Position numbers and translations under genes: made by a program. This document shows positions 54,416 to 64,000 of a stretch of DNA of 64,000 nucleotides, piece by piece. The first letter of the stretch is position 1. Each line of letters opens with the position of its first letter. The notes below the pieces were generated by a model. It ran no database searches and was not told the DNA's origin. It saw nothing but the letters and a program-made list of their open reading frames with translations. The stretch is from assembly GCA_004143645.1 (NCBI GenBank), contig RXPK01000016.1:806001-870000 (forward strand), in the 5' to 3' direction. Source of the stretch: Protaetia brevitarsis. Its lineage: Eukaryota; Arthropoda; Insecta; Coleoptera; Scarabaeidae.

Positions 54416-54796
54416 AAATGTTTATTACTTTATTTTTGGGTCGGGATTATTTGAATGCACGCATACTTACTTGCAAATTTGGTACACTACCCCGCTGACA
54501 TTAGTGTATATTATTGCATGGGCACCATCAAACAAGAATGTCCACGATACCGCGTTTTATTAGCTAACTTCAATCGGAAGAGTGAATGTATTGTCAAACC
54601 AAGCTATTGTGTCACCTCAAACAGCACTATCCTTTTAAGGAGTACACTCGGAAGAAAATTTGTTGTCGCGCCAGATTTAAATATGTACATATAAACTACA
54701 GAGCGTAGAAAAAGACACAAAAACAGAACGAGACTGTACACAGCTATCAAACGTGCAGAGTGATGGTCAGAGGTAGTGTGCGGCAAAGATTAGGTA
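54416..54796. other. Unassigned stretch
   Basis: An open frame at 54455-54694 (plus) has no recognised domain. Confidence 0.3.
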
Positions 54797-54930
54797 AATT
54801 AGTTCGCATATTTTCCGACTGCCAAATTTACTTGGTCGGACTATAAATATTGAAATGGAACGCGTTTCGCGAATTAGTTTACATATTTTCCGCCAGCCAA
54901 ATAGAATTGGTCGTATTATAATTAAAATTA
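54797..54930. repeat. Tandem repeat, two units of about 75 bp
   Basis: Units starting AATTAGTT at 54797 and 54872 share CATATTTTCCG, CCAAAT, TTGGTCG and TATAA-ATT. The TTGG/CCAA half-sites inside each unit are themselves inverted. Confidence 0.7.
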
Positions 54931-55089
54931 GTGTAAAATAAGGCTTTTGTGAGGCGCAGAAAAAATGAGTTATTTTGCATTATTATATTATTCTACATGC
55001 ACGACTACGCAAGCTGTTTAGGAAAATCTAAAAGAAATCCCTCCTATTCCCAGCATCGTGTGTAAACGTCTGTGAAAAAATCTTTTATA

Positions 55090-55740
55090 TCCCTATATGT
55101 TTAAACTCAATTCTGCGGCAGTCGGTTAATTTTCGTCACGTTCGATCGTAAATTCCCCAATTTATCGGCGAATACGTTAGGCCGTAATGGATTTGCGATA
55201 TACACATCCACTTTCTTTATACATTTATAGCGGTTATTCTCAGGGAATTCGAAATATGGACGCCGCGCCGCTGCGTTTCTCTGCACTATGTCATCGCCAC
55301 CATTGTTAGGTCCCTTCGCTTTCTTTTTCTTTTCTGCGGTCCTTTTTTATATTTTTTTTTTTTTTCGTTTTCATTCTCTTTCCGGCTCCCTTTTTATTCT
55401 TTTGTACTTTACAGGATAAAACACATAACTCATGCGAGGCGCGTCGGGAATATGAATATTTAACGGGGAATGAGACCTTATCCATCACGGAACCGGGATA
55501 TTCGACTGTGTGTACCAGTCGCACAATTATAACGTGACTCTCCCATATTCGCGGCGTCTTTTCCTTTAAAGTTCCAACGAATGATTTATACGTCAGACGG
55601 ATACGCGTAAATCTCCGCGAGCTATTAGGTGTATTCTGGCGTTGCGGTTTTAAATTCCTGTATTCGCACGATCTTCACGGAAAGCGATTCGGTCGCGGTG
55701 GGATTTTATTGTTCGGATTGTGTCGTGAGAAATTCGGAAA
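55090..55740. other. GC-richer unique island, possible cis-regulatory DNA
   Basis: Rich in CG dinucleotides (GGACGCCGCGCCGCTGCG near 55259-55276), with no transposon features and no convincing ORF. A T-rich run lies at 55350-55365. Proposed as regulatory from composition only. Confidence 0.25.
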
Positions 55741-56349
55741 ACTGCTGCTGAACACCATTCTGATAAACTTATATTAAGATGATGGACAAAGGATATTTGT
55801 TTTAGTTAGTTTCGAAAAAGAAAAAACAGATTAGAACCGGTATATGACAAGTCTGAAACTGATAACAGAGTATTAGCATGGGTATCTCGGCTAGCTTCCG
55901 TAAAAACGGGCGTGCATCAGAGAAGTACAACGAATTAGGTAGAAACTAGCAATTGGCAAGAAAGTGGGAAACGAACCCTGTTTTACAACGATTAAACATA
56001 TACTTCATTTACTATAACAGACGAGTTACGTACTGCTGTGGTTAGACCATATATATAATACTACTATATTGCGGGTAGTGCCTCAAAAATTCGAAAAATC
56101 AAAGGAGCCAGCTATATCGGAATATGCCACAACGTTCTGGCTGCATTATGCGCATGCGCGAACCTTAAATAACTATGCATCTTTCTCGCACATGTTGGTC
56201 GTTGACAACTGTGCGTATGTTAACGCTTGATCATTGTTTATTGGTGATATTGTAGTTATATCAATTGCTGTTGATTATTTTATATTATTTTAACTGTCAT
56301 GAATTAGAATTGAAGTCTGTATAAATATTTAGTTTTTTGGAATATAAAA

Positions 56350-56868
56350 ATGGTAAGATATTGAAATTTGTGTGGCCATCAACAAACAAAGGAAAACGTG
56401 AAGGTTTCTACGCATAGGTAAAGCAAATAGTTATAAAATGAATATATTGTAGTAACAATAAACTTACATTTTCTTCAGATTTCCTAAAGACGACAACAGA
56501 CGATATGCCTAGAAAAATGTTTGTGGATTGTCAAATGAAGATGATGTAACAGCTTTATTCATTTGTTCGGCTCATTTTCTTCCAAAGGATTTTATAGAAC
56601 CAAATGCAAAAATACTTGGGCGAAAAGGTCTCTATCTAAAATCCACAGCCATACCATCAATTCCTACAGTAAGAGATAAAAGTACATCTACATTGAGAAC
56701 TGATGTACATATAGTTAAAGAAACAGGTAAAATATGCTTTTTAATACATCCATTCTATTTCGATATATTTAATGTATATTTTTCTTTGTAGTGGCTATCA
56801 ATCATGACGAGATTTTAGTAATAGATGATAGAAGTACCCAGTTTCCTACTGTAGAAACAATGATATGA
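56350..56868 (+). pseudogene. THAP-domain gene, three exons, two nonsense mutations
   Basis: Exon 1 is 56350-56417, exon 2 56479-56726, exon 3 56792-56868. GT/AG borders and phases agree. Exon 1 starts MVRY-stop-NLCGHQQ: the stop (TGA, 56362) falls where the first zinc-binding Cys of the C2CH THAP finger is expected. Exon 2 begins RFPKDDNRRYA, then TAG at the place of the family's invariant Trp, then FICSAHFLPKDFIEPN (the later Cys and His ligands) and AIPSIP (the AVPSIF box). Exon 3 ends TQFPTVETMI and TGA. THAP proteins bind DNA and many derive from P-element transposases. With both stops it cannot make a whole protein; a transposon origin is possible. Confidence 0.8.
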
Positions 56869-58943
56869 ATTATGTAGGATATACTGGATTTCTTGAAACT
56901 TGAAACATACAACCGACTACCACAAGTCGTACACTACTTCATATGAACCTGCATGAATATGCCGCCGCCTTTCTCTCATCATCCCGTGATAGCAAAAGAT
57001 AGCGATGGTTACACGGATATTCACACCTTGGGAAGATGTTCTATAAAAGCATTTATATGGAATAGAATTCTCTCAGTTTTAATACCCCTAAACTGAATTT
57101 ACATATTTTGAGTCAAGGGATTTTTAATAATCATTGCATGCAATTATGTAAATTAATTATTGAATGTTACATAGCTATTCGATTGTATCATGAGGGAAAA
57201 ATATCCTCAAAGGATGAGAACATACATCAGAAATATAACAAATTGGTTCTTTTCCAAAATCAATAAATGTAAAAGTGGTTTTTTATTCACCTTTTAAGTT
57301 GCATATTTTTGGTTATTTATTGGTTGTTTATTGGTTGTTTTCTTTACTTAAACAGCTGATTTCAATTTACCGGGAATTTTCACAAATTTTATGTTTATTT
57401 TGTATAAGTTTAGTTAAATAGTTTATAGTATGTATTGTTTTAATTTATTTAGTGTTAAATTTTTTTAATTAATCCATTCATTAAAATGTCTATTTTTCGC
57501 TTGTGCTGATTTAATGCGGATTTTATTGAATATTGTCGTATTTTTATACGTCTGCGTTGTACGATTTTGAGAGAGGGATTGTTGTAAGAAAAACAATTGT
57601 AGAGTTTTGTTAGGGACTTCCTTGTTCGACTATTGACGTGAGTAGACGTATTTTTGTATACCTTTGTTGCCTTTTTGTAATCCATTTCGATATTGTAAAG
57701 TTAATTTAACATTTCTGTAATTATTTAGTTGATCAAGGATTTCTTTTTGTGATAATTGTTAATATACTGAAGTGTGCACTTTACAGATAGAAGATCAATT
57801 ATTATTTTTTGTTTAGGAAGATATATTTTTAGTTTTTCAATTTTGTAAATTTCTAGTAATTGTCCACGCTCAGTTTATTTTTTTTTTTGTGAAACCACGT
57901 GGATAGAAATTGAAAGGTTGTATATTTTGGATAATCTTCCTGAACAAACAAATCTTTTGCTTTGCATGGGAAATAGCATTGTCCTATTTTAATTTAGAGT
58001 CAAGTGCAGTTTTTATTTTAGGCCAGAACCGTCAGTTCAAGGTTTTTTTTCTGCACAATCTGTAATTTAACCCGTTGTTGAAATAAATTGATTGTTAATT
58101 AGCGTCATTGGGTTAAAAATTCTGTTCTTTTACTTTTATTTAAACCTTTACAATTTTTCGGGTAATTAAGAAAGTTTGATTTCACTCTCTCACAATTTAC
58201 TTTTCGTGGTTAGATTCAAGTTTTAATTTGCAAAGGTAACTCTGAGGTTAATAGTTTTTTTTTTGTTCAATTTAAAATCTTTTCCGTTGAGCTAGCCAAT
58301 TTTATTTTTTTTTTCATTGTAAAAATATCAGTTTTGCATTTTTCAATTAATTCAATCAGTACACAGCAGTACGTAGTTAAAATAACCAACTAACATAACT
58401 TTTTCATGTTCAATTAAAGATATTATGTTGGTGCCTACTGTTTTTTAAATTGCATGCTTTTCACGTCCTTCTAATGTCTTCTCACCAATTTTGTTATTGC
58501 TGTCAACTGTCAAAGGGTTATATTCTGCGTTTTCAGTAATGCGTTGGAATTTGGGTTTATACTTGGTGTATATTTATTTAAAATAAGTAGTTATTACAAC
58601 TAAACCATACCGAAACCATTGTGTAAACAATCGAAGGAGTTAATAATTTCGTTAATTGTGTATTTCGACACAGAACGCGAGAACAACAAGCCATTACCGC
58701 CATTATTCTCATTATTACTCCCATAACTTCGTGCCAGACGTTTGTATAAAATCCATATATTTTTTTAAAGAGGTTTTCATGGCAATAAAAACAGAGTGAG
58801 AAAACATCAAAACACAAATTTGAGGAACTGCCTATACCTGTGAGCTTGAATATTATTACTCCAGCTTCGACATCAGATTTTATTCTTCTTCTAAGCCTCG
58901 AAATATAAGGAATAATTTAAAGGAGTACAATTGTTTAATTGTT
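56869..58943. other. T-rich intergenic stretch
   Basis: About 2 kb unusually rich in T runs on the plus strand between 57300 and 58560. It looks like untranslated or LTR-like DNA (AATAAA at 58083-58088), but no ends, primer site or coding part could be shown. Confidence 0.3.
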
Positions 58944-59769
58944 TTGTATCAGAATACAAATTCGACCGTGTCTATGTCAGCAAAGCTGAATCTTGCGCTT
59001 AGCTCAATTGTGGTTTGCAAAAGCTTTCGCGAAAAAAATTGTTTATCGGTGATGAGTTGGCACTGCATCCACTGCAGGAATGTGTTGTCATTTGTGTGTC
59101 TCTTTGGATGCATCATGGCAGAAAGAGGTCACACAAGCCAAAACTTATTGTCTGGCATATAATTATATGTCCTGATGCAATAATTGAGGGCGTTTCTTTG
59201 TACATTTGATTAAGAGATGTGCGTCACAGTTTTGCTGGTATTTTGAGTGTCTACACCACACTCAACATACCTACGAAAAAAGTAAAAATCGGGTTTGATA
59301 AATAATGCATATTGTAGGATATATATACATGGCCATAAAATATGATATAAAACTGCCATTTTACCTTAGATTAAAAATAGCTCTAACATTTTATTTTTAT
59401 ACTTTAATACACGTTTCATGCCGACAGAATTGCCTCAAAAAATTACACACATACGTCAAACCGGATTTGCATTATTTGCAATAAGTGCAACTTCAAAACG
59501 AATACATCGCAATATGACCCGAAGACAATAACAAAAACTTGCTAATCTGGATGCAAGGCATTTGACGTGACCATTCTAGGATAATCCAAAGTTCAGCGCC
59601 ATCCCAAGGAAGGACACCACATTGGAATAGGTAAGTGTTGGTCCTGGTATTAGATTTCTAGATTTTCTATATTATTGTTTAAGATTACTACTTGTGTTTT
59701 ATTAATATTCATTAGACGGTTGTAAATTGTTATCTATTGTTTTATCTATCATTTGTTGTGTTCAAGGTA
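58944..59769. other. Unassigned stretch
   Basis: A Met/Leu-initiated frame at 59015-59209 (QKLSRKKLFIGDELALHPL) could be transposase debris but is not identified. Confidence 0.25.
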
Positions 59770-60990
59770 TCTTCTAATACCCTGTAGAAGTATATTCGGT
59801 AGAACGTGGGGACTAAAGCCTGCAATGGTACACTGGCTGTACACGAAAGTTATAGTACCCTCTATAACTTATGCCTCGTTAGTCTGGTAGCACAAAGCAA
59901 ATCTTGGCTGTGGTGCAATTGGTGTTGTAGTCTGAAGCAACTCTAGGGGCTTATAGAGCAAAATGTAGTGGATGCAAGGGTTTCTCCGGCAAAGTCGAAT
60001 GTCACACAAGCATCTTCAACTACATCGAACAGACAGTGCCACTGTCCGTAAAGGCGGATAAGATCTCGCCCGTTTTCAGCTTCACTGAGGGATACAGCGT
60101 ATATATCTCCAACAGGCAGCTGGAATAGCGCACATCCGCAAAACAAAGCGGTGTTCATCCGGTTGGTTTGTAAAACGCGTAATGGCATAGGCATTGGAAT
60201 TTGGAGGGACGGAGAGCAGGACAGCGAAGCTTTTAGCCTAGGAGCTTCCGCTACCATTTTTCCAGGCTGAATTAATCGCCATGCTGAGAGCATCTCAAGC
60301 TGCTTGCGCGAGAATGGAAGGGTAAAAATCATCTCCGACAGCCAGGCTGCGCTCATAGCTTTGCGGGCTGCCAAATTTAACTCTGCGGTGGTACTGGGGT
60401 GCCACAGAAGGCTTAAACAGCTGGTGGAACGTCAAAATGTTACATTAGGATAGATGCCAGGTCACTCTGGGATCAGAGGTGACTACATAGCTAACACGTT
60501 AGCAAGGGGAGGCAGCGAATTGCCGTTCTTAGGTTCAGAATCGACGTGTTGGCAGCATCCAAACGTTTTGCTAGATGTTAACTTGCTGCTAGGCAATACT
60601 CCTTGTTGGAATGGACTTTCCGGTGCAAGATACTGTAAATACCTAGGGTTTCACCCGAATGAGGAAAGACTGCGTAAGGCAGCCTTTATGAGCAGGGACG
60701 GATTGAGATTACTCACAGGAATCTTAAATTAAAATTAACACATGCATCGCATGGGCCTAGTCAACTCTCCCTGTGCAGAAAGTTTGGGAGTTCGGAGGAA
60801 ACCTTCTTGTCAACTGCCCGCCAGTGGATGGGTAGAGACAGTCGCAGTTTGGGGTTGATCAGTTGGACGAACCCAGAGTCGGTAAGTTAACTCTTAGCCA
60901 GATTGCGATTTTTTTTGGTAGGGTGCAACCTGATCGAGAGGGTTAAAATTAGATTAGTCAGTTTTGGCCGAGTTGCCTGTTACCTCCATG
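59770..60990 (+). mobile_element. LINE (family F3): end of RT, RNase H, Cys tail and 3' UTR, degenerate
   Basis: It begins FGRTWGLKPAMVHWLYTKVI then VPSITYASLVW (the thumb region 'WG--P--V-W-Y---I-P-ITYAS-VWW'). It continues through broken frames (FQAELIAMLRASQAA, SDSQAALIALRAAKF) to PGHSGIRGDYIANTLARGGS, the C-terminal RNase H block. It then reads LLTGILN, HMHRMGLVNSPCAE (Cys tail). Its 3' part, from GGTTGATCAGTTGGACGAAC on, recurs at 34360-34620. Confidence 0.87.
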
Positions 60991-61079
60991 GGAAGAAAAA
61001 ATTCTGTTTCTGTTATATTTTTTCTGGAAAGATTTTTTTTTGTGACGCATGTGGTATCGTCCACATACGGCACCGTTAT

Positions 61080-61920
61080 GCGCAACTCCACGGAAACTTA
61101 TGTCTTCTAGTTTGTTTAACAGAGTTTGGTGGTCATCCCGATCGAATGCTTTGAAATGTGTAATAAAGGAGCAAATTTGCGGGATTCGAATTGATTCCAA
61201 TGATTATTTCTTCAAAATGTTGGAAAACAGCTCTGATAGTCAATCTTCTTCTCACGTAACCATCTTGTGAATTTCTTAAAATATTATATTTGGTTAAAAA
61301 GGATATTACGAATTCAAATATTATTTTTTCTGTAATAGTAGTTTTTAAAACGGGACACTTCGCATAAATAGAATTTATTATAGCGTTTTTCGTATGTTCT
61401 CGGTATTTTCTAAAAGAAGTATCAATCACGTGCACTAGAGAGACCTGGAACAAAATTTTAATTCTTGTCCTGGTACTTCATCATCTCCGATAGTCGTTGT
61501 ATTGCTGAAACTTTAAATGACACCTTGTACCTCTGCCGGATTGGTTAAAAATAAGGAAAAACTATTCGGTACATGTTTAATTAATCGCTTACCAGTAGTG
61601 TTTTTAGGTCCAGCTTTGATATTGTCATTGCTCGAGCTGATAAAATAAGCGTTCATATCTGTCAAAGTATTAATGGCGTCGTCATTTCTATCTGTGAAAA
61701 CGGTTATGTTAAAGTCAGTCTGTTTCTGATTTCCTCTTATATCGTTTATAATATTCCATGTTATTATCTTGTTTCTCCAATTCTTTGTCGTAAATTCCCC
61801 TCGCACATCTATATCTTTATTGCTGATAATATTATAATTCCTTTTAATGTTTGAGATCATCATTTTTTTCTGGCAGTTATGCTTTATTGCATTCTGTAGC
61901 CTCATTAGATATTTTTCATA
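61080..61920 (-). mobile_element. LINE linker and reverse-transcriptase N-part, degenerate
   Basis: On the minus strand 61905-61513 carries the pre-RT linker (WRNKIITWNIINDIRGNQKQ, MNAYFISSSNDNI, SFSLFLTNPAEVQGVI). Then 61453-61133 carries EKIIFEFVISFLTKYNILRN, SQDGYVRRRLTIRAVFQHFE (the 'SQHGF--G-ST--A' box) and FKAFDRDDHQTLLNKLEDI (the 'KAFD-VDH' catalytic region), reached in another frame at about 61165-61095. It is truncated before the YADD box. Another family than the long LINE at 45-49 kb. Confidence 0.82.
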
Positions 61921-62414
61921 ACAGCTACCTACGTCAAGGAGTTAATTAAAATTAATTAATTAATTCGGATCGACTAAACGTATTGAAAATGAAAACCGAC
62001 TATTGTTTGATTAAAAATGTAAATTAAATAAAATTATATTAATTACGGACCGTGATTTCAAATTATTTTTGAAAATGGAATTCCAGCAGTTCCGAAACAT
62101 AAAAAATGTATTAGTGATAAACCTGCAATGTATTCGCGTCATGAGTGGGGATCAGGTTAACTAGTGATTTATTGAGAGCCGACAAAACAAGAGTATGTAT
62201 AATCGCTGTAGAAATTTATTCACTTCCCCTAGCCTGCCCAACACTGGTATGTATTACATTCAAGCCGGTTAAGGAAAGTATAGCATATAATTACATAGTA
62301 TACAGAAATAGCTCTTACCTGGTGTTAACCCTACATAAAAAGGTAATAGTTGTATTTTCGCTAGCAATTTATATGGATTTTATTCCTTTTTTTTGAAAAG
62401 CTTAAGATTAGTTA
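61921..62414. other. Intergenic stretch and 3' end of the next minus-strand gene
   Basis: A minus-strand AATAAA lies at 62379-62384, about 30 bases after the stop of the protease homologue. A short TTAATTAATTAATTAATTC run is at 61944-61966. Confidence 0.5.
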
Positions 62415-63290
62415 TTACTTATGTATCAAAATTGCTTTAATATACATGCATAAGGGTACAATTGCAAAAATACAAATCGTAGGTAAGTAAGAGTCACAAC
62501 CGCATCTCAAACTATTGTCAGAATGGGCAGCAATCCAGTCCATGTAGTATGGTAAATATGATATAACAATAATATCATCTATATAATAACGCGGTACGCT
62601 ACCTACGAATTGGTCGTCACACATCACAGGTGCACCGACGATATCAAACTCTATAGTTGTATCCGTTTTTAGGCAAAGGAAACTGTCTATGTCGCAGCCG
62701 GCCAAGAAACCAAGCTCTTTCGAACAATTGCTCTCATTCCAGTCCATAACCTTTACAATTACTGTGGTCAAATTTCTCAAGACTATACTTGCTATCACGC
62801 ATAATGTGTCCGGAGGTGGTTTATGCTTTCCCATGAATTGGACGCTCCAAATGTGTTTGTCCCATATGAAAGGAATCTCGATTTCCAACAACACCAGGTT
62901 GAAATCGCAATCCCTATTGTTATCTACATACGTTATTACGTTTATTATTTTTCTCAAGTACTTCCTATTATGGAAATCATTATTAAACCACGGCATGGCA
63001 TATATATCAAATTCGTCGTAGTAGTACAAGTTCGTATAGGGAGCTATAATATATCGAGGACGAAAATAAATACCCATTTTGTATATCTTGCCGGCATAGC
63101 CAATCTTAATTATGAACTTGAACTCGTTGGATTTATCGGTAATGAATATCAGGTCTGCTTGCCATGGGATGGTAGACTCCTGGTACAGTTCTGTGCTTGA
63201 AGAATTATCTGCATCTCTCTTCCTTATATAAATCTCGCAGTTGTTAATGTATAATATTGATAAAGTTACAACAAATTTTACAGCATTCAT
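62415..63290 (-). CDS. Serine protease homologue (trypsin-like fold, catalytically dead), secreted or membrane-anchored
   Basis: 291 residues in one intact exon. A hydrophobic N-terminus (VKFVVTLSILYI, residues 5-16) looks like a signal peptide. The middle and end follow the trypsin fold: IYFRPRYIIAPYTNLYYY sits where the TAAHC box should be (His lost), CDFNLVLLEIEIPF where 'DIALLKL' should be (Asp to Asn), and FDIVGAPVMCDDQFVGSV where 'GDSGGPLVC' should be (Ser to Val). VISYLPYYMDWIAAHS is the C-terminal helix of the fold. A last hydrophobic helix (ICIFAIVPLCMYIKAILI, about 272-289) could anchor it in a membrane or serve as a lipid-anchor signal. Such homologues act as binding or cofactor proteins in insects. 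The exact role is unknown. Confidence 0.75.
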   Translation of the reverse strand: MNAVKFVVTLSILYINNCEIYIRKRDADNSSSTELYQESTIPWQADLIFITDKSNEFKFIIKIGYAGKIYKMGIYFRPRYIIAPYTNLYYYDEFDIYAMPWFNNDFHNRKYLRKIINVITYVDNNRDCDFNLVLLEIEIPFIWDKHIWSVQFMGKHKPPPDTLCVIASIVLRNLTTVIVKVMDWNESNCSKELGFLAGCDIDSFLCLKTDTTIEFDIVGAPVMCDDQFVGSVPRYYIDDIIVISYLPYYMDWIAAHSDNSLRCGCDSYLPTICIFAIVPLCMYIKAILIHK

Positions 63291-63464
63291 TATGCTTTTC
63301 TATACCATGGAATCATTATCCTTGCAATCAACGAATTACCAATAAGACAGTGACAGTTGGTGACACTTTTCCAGCCTGTAAAACGTCTAATTTATTTGTA
63401 TGTGGCAATTATAATATATCAAATCGAGTAGGTGAACCAGTTAGGCCAAGTCGGGCAATCTATG

Positions 63465-63528
63465 TCCGTTGATAGATGGCACACGATGTAATGATTTACA
63501 TTGTCACATTGCGCCATCTGTTAATCAT
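63465..63528. repeat. Short inverted repeat
   Basis: The arms GATAGATGGCaCAc-ATGTAA and TTACAT-GTcaCATTGcGCCATC (followed by TGTTAATC) pair imperfectly around a short loop. They may be the two ends of a tiny element. Confidence 0.5.
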
Positions 63529-64000
63529 CTCGTTGTACCTCAACACGGTTAAATAATTGTAAGAATCTATAAACAAGGATTATACGAATGCAGTCCAGCA
63601 GGTCAACATTCCCAAATATTTCCCATTGTCATTGGTGCTGCCAATGAGAGAAAAAATGGTTTAATTAACTGTTTTTCAGTTAATTTAACGCTATTTTCGA
63701 TTTAAATGCGAGCAATGGGCTCTAAACTTCAAATTAACATTATAAAAATTGATTCCACACATATGGGTCGTTCCATATCAACCGGAACACCTAAAAGATT
63801 TGATGTCTTGGATTCTTTTTATATTTTAAATTTGAAGTCTTTGCCTAAAATTAGAAGACCCGTATTTTTTCCTAAAGCTCTACAGTATCTATTTACAAAG
63901 ATATTTGCGAACAAAGTTTGCAAAATCGATAAAATAATCGCAGAAGTAATATTGTTTGGTTATGCATAAATTAAAACATTAAAGCAAAATGCATATAAAC
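63529..64000. other. Unassigned stretch at the window end
   Basis: A plus-strand frame at 63706-63969 (GRSISTGTPKRFDVLDSFY, PKIRRPVFFPKALQYLFTK) is open for 87 codons with no recognised domain. It may be part of an unknown repeat or of a gene continuing outside. Confidence 0.3.

Noticed and set aside
57300..58320. Possible solo LTR (T-rich, AATAAA near 58083)
   Set aside because: No TG...CA ends, no target duplication, no primer-binding site and no retroviral coding part nearby.
62689..63200. Plus-strand open frames of 110 and 125 codons
   Set aside because: Antisense shadows of the intact protease homologue on the minus strand.
1..64000. tRNA, rRNA, CRISPR arrays or viral insertions
   Set aside because: Looked for characteristic motifs or repeat spacing and saw none; a dedicated scan could still find small RNA genes.

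Overview
The window looks like nuclear DNA of an insect. It is AT-rich, has long introns with GT/AG borders, and is crowded with decayed transposons of the kinds common in beetles and other arthropods (LINEs of several clades, mariner, hAT, PIF/Harbinger and MITEs). A beetle is my guess; the order is not proven. There is no sign of bacterial gene organisation. I find no tRNA or rRNA gene and no CRISPR array.

The main host gene lies on the + strand from 17.7 to 35.2 kb. Eleven exons can be joined with consistent reading phase at every junction. They encode the C-terminal 867 residues of a puratrophin-1-like Rho guanine-nucleotide exchange factor (PLEKHG4/quattro family): a spectrin-like helical part, a Cys- and Ser-rich linker, a DH domain, a PH domain and a Ser-rich tail. 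The 5' exons, where this family normally has a CRAL-TRIO-like part, are not seen and probably lie upstream. Two introns (5.2 and 7.8 kb) hold transposons, including an almost complete 1.18-kb Harbinger element.

Other coding content is a single-exon secreted or membrane-anchored serine protease homologue with all three catalytic residues lost (62.4-63.3 kb, - strand), a three-exon THAP-domain pseudogene (56.35-56.87 kb, + strand), and two orphan exon-like stretches (about 0.45-0.55 kb on - and 10.33-10.46 kb on +).

The remainder is mobile-element debris. From left to right: a mariner remnant (5.7-6.7 kb), a LINE 3' end (8.0-8.2 kb, -), an R1/Jockey-like LINE tail (10.7-10.9 kb, -), a 780-bp DNA transposon (19.3-20.0 kb), a LINE RNase H tail (20.2-20.9 kb, -), the Harbinger element (24.1-25.3 kb), a second mariner remnant (27.6-28.2 kb), a purine-rich minisatellite (30.4-30.8 kb), a LINE tail (34.4 kb, -), a hAT transposase pseudogene (39.5-40.6 kb, -), a second copy of the 780-bp transposon split by a 367-bp MITE (42.7-44.0 kb), a long LINE split by a 918-bp TA-flanked DNA element (45.4-49.0 kb, -), and LINE pieces at 49.2, 51.4, 53.4-54.4, 59.8-61.0 and 61.1-61.9 kb.

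The insertions nest in each other with readable target-site duplications. Three can be checked inside the window, because a sister copy or a reading frame shows the empty site. Stretches not listed hold only AT-rich sequence in which I recognise nothing.
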